From positions 1 through 7,704 of the forward strand of contig CALXXB010000054.1 of the NCBI GenBank assembly GCA_944392525.1: a stretch of 7,704 bases of DNA, given 5' to 3'. A program made the position numbers and the translations under genes. Below are positions 5,344 to 7,704 of this stretch, in pieces. The notes below the pieces were generated by a model. The model searched no databases. It was given only the letters and a program-made list of their open reading frames with translations, and was not told the DNA's origin. Numbering within the stretch: position 1 is the first letter of the stretch; every line of letters starts with the position of its first letter. This stretch comes from an uncultured Clostridia bacterium. GTDB lineage: Bacteria > Bacillota_A > Clostridia > TANB77 > CAG-508.

Positions 5344-5694
5344 ATGGCAAGAGTAAAAACAGCAAGAACAACAAGAGCAAGACATAAAAAAGTTTTGAAA
5401 CAAGCTAAAGGATATTATGGAGCAAAAAGTTATAGATTTAGAAATGCTAATCAAGCAGTAATGAAATCTTTAACATATGCTTATGTAGGAAGAAAAAAGA
5501 AAAAGAGCGATTTTAGAAAATTATGGATAGCAAGAATAAATGCTGCTGCAAGAATGAACGGAACAACATATAGCAAAATGATAGCAGGACTTAAAAAAGC
5601 TAATGTATCAATAAACAGAAAAATGTTAGCAGAAATCGCTGTATCAGATCCAAAAGCTTTTACAGAAATTGCTGAAATATCTAAAAAAGCATAA
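5344..5694 (+). CDS. rplT: 50S ribosomal protein L20
   Basis: L20 binds 23S rRNA early in large-subunit assembly and is the autogenous repressor of this operon in B. subtilis and E. coli. The 116-residue product has the family's usual length. It has the basic extended N-terminus ([26 protein letters not shown] begins it, residues 1-26), then [12 protein letters not shown] at 52-ish, the [14 protein letters not shown] segment in the middle and a globular C-terminal domain ([14 protein letters not shown]) near residues 93-106. That C-terminal half is the part known to contact RNA in regulation. ATG 5344 follows GGAAGGTG seven bases upstream. It is the last gene of the operon, followed by a strong terminator 15 bases later. 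Confidence 0.98.
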   Translation: MARVKTARTTRARHKKVLKQAKGYYGAKSYRFRNANQAVMKSLTYAYVGRKKKKSDFRKLWIARINAAARMNGTTYSKMIAGLKKANVSINRKMLAEIAVSDPKAFTEIAEISKKA

Positions 5695-5709
5695 ATATGA
5701 AATAGAAAG

Positions 5710-5745
5710 ATAAAGTTATTTTTTATAAATAGCTTTATTTTTTTT
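5710..5745 (+). terminator. Intrinsic terminator of infC-rpmI-rplT
   Basis: ATAAAGTTATTT (5710-5721) pairs with AAATAGCTTTAT (5727-5738) over 12 positions with one G-U wobble around a five-base loop. Eight Ts follow (5738-5745). It begins 15 bases after the rplT stop codon and separates this operon from the protease gene. Confidence 0.9.
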
Positions 5746-5867
5746 ACTAAATATTACAGAAGTATTACAATTATATTAAATTTTTTAAAATAAACAAAGA
5801 TTATTGAAAAAATGACATAAAAATGATAACCTAAAAAGGAATAAAAAGATTTAAGGAGATAGATGAA
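5746..5867 (+). other. Intergenic region before the protease gene, promoter not clear
   Basis: This 122-base AT-rich gap must hold the promoter of the protease gene, as the rplT terminator precedes it. A TTGAAA at 5804-5809 is the best -35, but no good -10 lies 16-18 bases on; GATAAC at 5825-5830 is only 15 bases away. The ribosome binding site AAGGAG (5853-5858) is clear and nine bases before ATG 5868. Confidence 0.4.
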
Positions 5868-7704
5868 ATGAAAAATAATGTTAAAAGGTTATTAGGTATA
5901 TTAATTATTATTACTATTATATTTTCATTTGGAATGGTATATGCTAATGATAATTCTGGAGTAAAGGTAACAGAATCTGAGTATTCAGAAGCATACAAAA
6001 AGTGGTTAAACCTAGATGAAGAAGAAAGAAAAACTACAGTACAACCAAGAAAATATGATGTAACAACAAATACAGATAATAGTTCATATTTGAAAAACAT
6101 GGATAATGTATTCAAAGCGCAAAAATTAGTAAGAGCATCAATTCCTACAAAATATGATTTGAGAGATGTAATACCAGAGAATGTAACAATAAGGAATCAA
6201 ATGAATACAAATTCTTGTTGGGCATTTGCAACATTAGGAGTATTAGAATCAAGCTTAGGATTAAGTGATAAAAATGCTTCAGCAAATACAGTTGCATATG
6301 ACTTTTCAGAAAGACATATGAATTATGCTTCAACTAGAACAGCATTTTTAAATAATCAAATAAATGAATATGGATTTAGTAGAGAATTAGGTGATGGTGG
6401 AAACTTCTGGATGGCATCAACATATTTAACAAATGGAATTGGAGCAATTGAAGAAAGCGATTTACCTTTTGAAAATAATGAAGATGATATAGATATATCA
6501 GAAATACAAAATAAAGAAGTAAAAACAACTTTATATGATACAGAAGAATTTGAATCAGTAACACCAGAAGAAAGAGAACAAGTAATGCAAAGCATGAAAG
6601 AACATATTATGAATTATGGTGGAATATATGCAAATATTCATGGTGCAGATCTTAATGGGGAAAATAGCTATAATAATAAAACAGGAGCATTGTATTGTAA
6701 AAATCCAGAAACAGAGTCTATAGACCATGCAATAACAATAATAGGCTGGGATGATGATTATAGTAAAGATAACTTTAATGAAGAGCAAAGACCAGAAGAA
6801 AATGGTGCATGGATTGTAAAAAACTCATGGGGAGAATATTTAACTGAAAAAGTATTAAATTTTAAACAAGCAATATTTGATCAAAATAAAGATGCTTGCA
6901 TAGAAAATGGTTGGCTTACAGCAGAACAAGTACCAGATTCTGTAGTTGTAGAAAATTTAGAAAATATTTATGGAGAAGGAAAAGTACAAATTCAAGGAGA
7001 CAATGCTTTAGTAGAAGTAGGCGATAATGGATATATGTACATTTCATATGAAGATTGTAATATTTATACAAGTATGGCAGGTATAGAAAAAGTAACATAC
7101 TCTAAAGATTATGACAATGTATATCAAAATGATCTTTTAGGATTTCAAAAAATTATAGATATAACAAGTCCGGGAACAATAAGCTTAGCAAATGTATTTA
7201 AAAGGGATTCTGGCATACAAGAAGAATTGAGTAAAATAAGTATATTTTCTAGTAAAAGTTATGAATATAAAGTTTTTGTAAATCCTAATGGAGATAGTAA
7301 AGACCCAAATGATTTAATAGAAATGAAATTAAAAGAAGGAGATACACAAACAGTTGATGCTGGATACCACGTTCTAGAATTTGCAGAACCTATAAAACTT
7401 ACAGGAGACTCATTTGTAGTTGTAGTACAAATAGTAAATGCAGAAGATGTAAAAAAGGTTGCAATAGAGTGTAAAGTTGAAGGAACAGCATGGGAAGATG
7501 CAGTTATTAATACAGGAGAAAGTTTCTTCGCTGAAGAACAGGGATTTTCAACTAATGATTGGGATGATATGGCAACATGGCAATCAGATGAACAGCTAAG
7601 AGGAAATTTATGTATAAAAGCATATACAGATGAAGTAGAAGAAACTCAGGAAGTACAACTATCAGATATATATATAGCTCAAGAACCTACAAAAACAGCA
7701 TATC
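5868..7704 (+). CDS. Secreted papain-family (C1) cysteine protease with lectin-like and Ig-like regions, 3' partial
   Basis: This is an exported papain-like endopeptidase, cut by the right edge after 612 codons. Residues 1-26 are a classic signal peptide (KNNVKR, then a hydrophobic run, VYA before Asn27). Residues about 27-95 form a propeptide with the clostridial pattern EYSEAYKKWLNLDEEER. The mature domain opens with YDLRD at 96-100. The catalytic set is complete: oxyanion Gln111, Cys117 in NSCWAFA, His287 in DHAITIIGWDDDY, and Asn319 in KNSWGEY. About 60 extra residues then separate NSWG from the usual NGYMYISYED (387-396). Residues about 400-590 (YDNVYQNDLLG to LCIKAYT) match the lectin-like region that follows C1 domains in many Bacillota proteins. 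From about 598, LSDIYIAQEPTKTAY looks like the first strand of a Big_3-type Ig-like repeat, often part of a wall-anchoring stalk. ATG 5868 follows AAGGAG by nine bases. Substrate unknown; likely extracellular or surface-bound. Confidence 0.9.
   Translation, partial: MKNNVKRLLGILIIITIIFSFGMVYANDNSGVKVTESEYSEAYKKWLNLDEEERKTTVQPRKYDVTTNTDNSSYLKNMDNVFKAQKLVRASIPTKYDLRDVIPENVTIRNQMNTNSCWAFATLGVLESSLGLSDKNASANTVAYDFSERHMNYASTRTAFLNNQINEYGFSRELGDGGNFWMASTYLTNGIGAIEESDLPFENNEDDIDISEIQNKEVKTTLYDTEEFESVTPEEREQVMQSMKEHIMNYGGIYANIHGADLNGENSYNNKTGALYCKNPETESIDHAITIIGWDDDYSKDNFNEEQRPEENGAWIVKNSWGEYLTEKVLNFKQAIFDQNKDACIENGWLTAEQVPDSVVVENLENIYGEGKVQIQGDNALVEVGDNGYMYISYEDCNIYTSMAGIEKVTYSKDYDNVYQNDLLGFQKIIDITSPGTISLANVFKRDSGIQEELSKISIFSSKSYEYKVFVNPNGDSKDPNDLIEMKLKEGDTQTVDAGYHVLEFAEPIKLTGDSFVVVVQIVNAEDVKKVAIECKVEGTAWEDAVINTGESFFAEEQGFSTNDWDDMATWQSDEQLRGNLCIKAYTDEVEETQEVQLSDIYIAQEPTKTAY

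Noticed and set aside
5863..5871. Two-codon upstream ORF (ATG AAA TGA) overlapping the protease start
   Set aside because: Only four bases separate it from the ribosome binding site; the nine-base spacing to ATG 5868 fits better, and such a short frame is likely chance.
5831..7098. Minus-strand open frames opposite the protease gene
   Set aside because: They are hydrophobic, low-complexity shadows of an AT-rich gene with no ribosome binding sites or recognisable domains.

Overview
The window is AT-rich (roughly 30% G+C by eye) and reads as a low-GC Bacillota chromosome, most likely a gut-type clostridial lineage. This rests on A/T-ending codons throughout, strong GGAGG-type ribosome binding sites, an infC-rpmI-rplT operon with a Bacillota-style attenuator leader, and a secreted papain-like protease whose C-terminal architecture is typical of clostridia. 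Most of the window is housekeeping. I see no phage, CRISPR, toxin-antitoxin or defence genes.

Left part, minus strand, read right to left: a strong promoter at 4221-4249 drives a small DUF1653 gene. Next come a REP-like hairpin, serS (seryl-tRNA synthetase), purA (adenylosuccinate synthase, a divergent form) and engB (ribosome-assembly GTPase). The run ends in a strand-specific terminator at 472-501. engB carries a single extra base that breaks the reading frame inside its G2 motif. Beyond the terminator, the first 114 codons of an SDR oxidoreductase run off the left edge.

Middle part, plus strand: a consensus promoter at 4375-4403 starts the translation operon infC-rpmI-rplT (IF3, L35, L20). 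Its leader of about 145 nt ends in an intrinsic terminator just before the infC ribosome binding site. The first eight nucleotides of the transcript are perfectly complementary to part of that terminator. This fits an attenuator of the kind known for L20 autoregulation. infC appears to start at AUA, which fits IF3's known self-control through poor start codons. The operon ends in a strong terminator at 5710-5745.

Right part, plus strand: a secreted papain-family (C1) cysteine protease, cut by the right edge. It has a signal peptide, a propeptide and a complete Cys/His/Asn triad. About 60 extra residues follow the active-site Asn, then a lectin-like region and the start of a bacterial Ig-like repeat.

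The intergenic stretch between the two divergent operons (4197-4556, 360 bases) holds promoters in both directions and the infC leader. The other gaps are short. No new multi-gene system is evident. The best leads are the infC leader with its AUA start, the engB frameshift, the unusual PurA residues, the REP-like element before serS, and the protease insertion.
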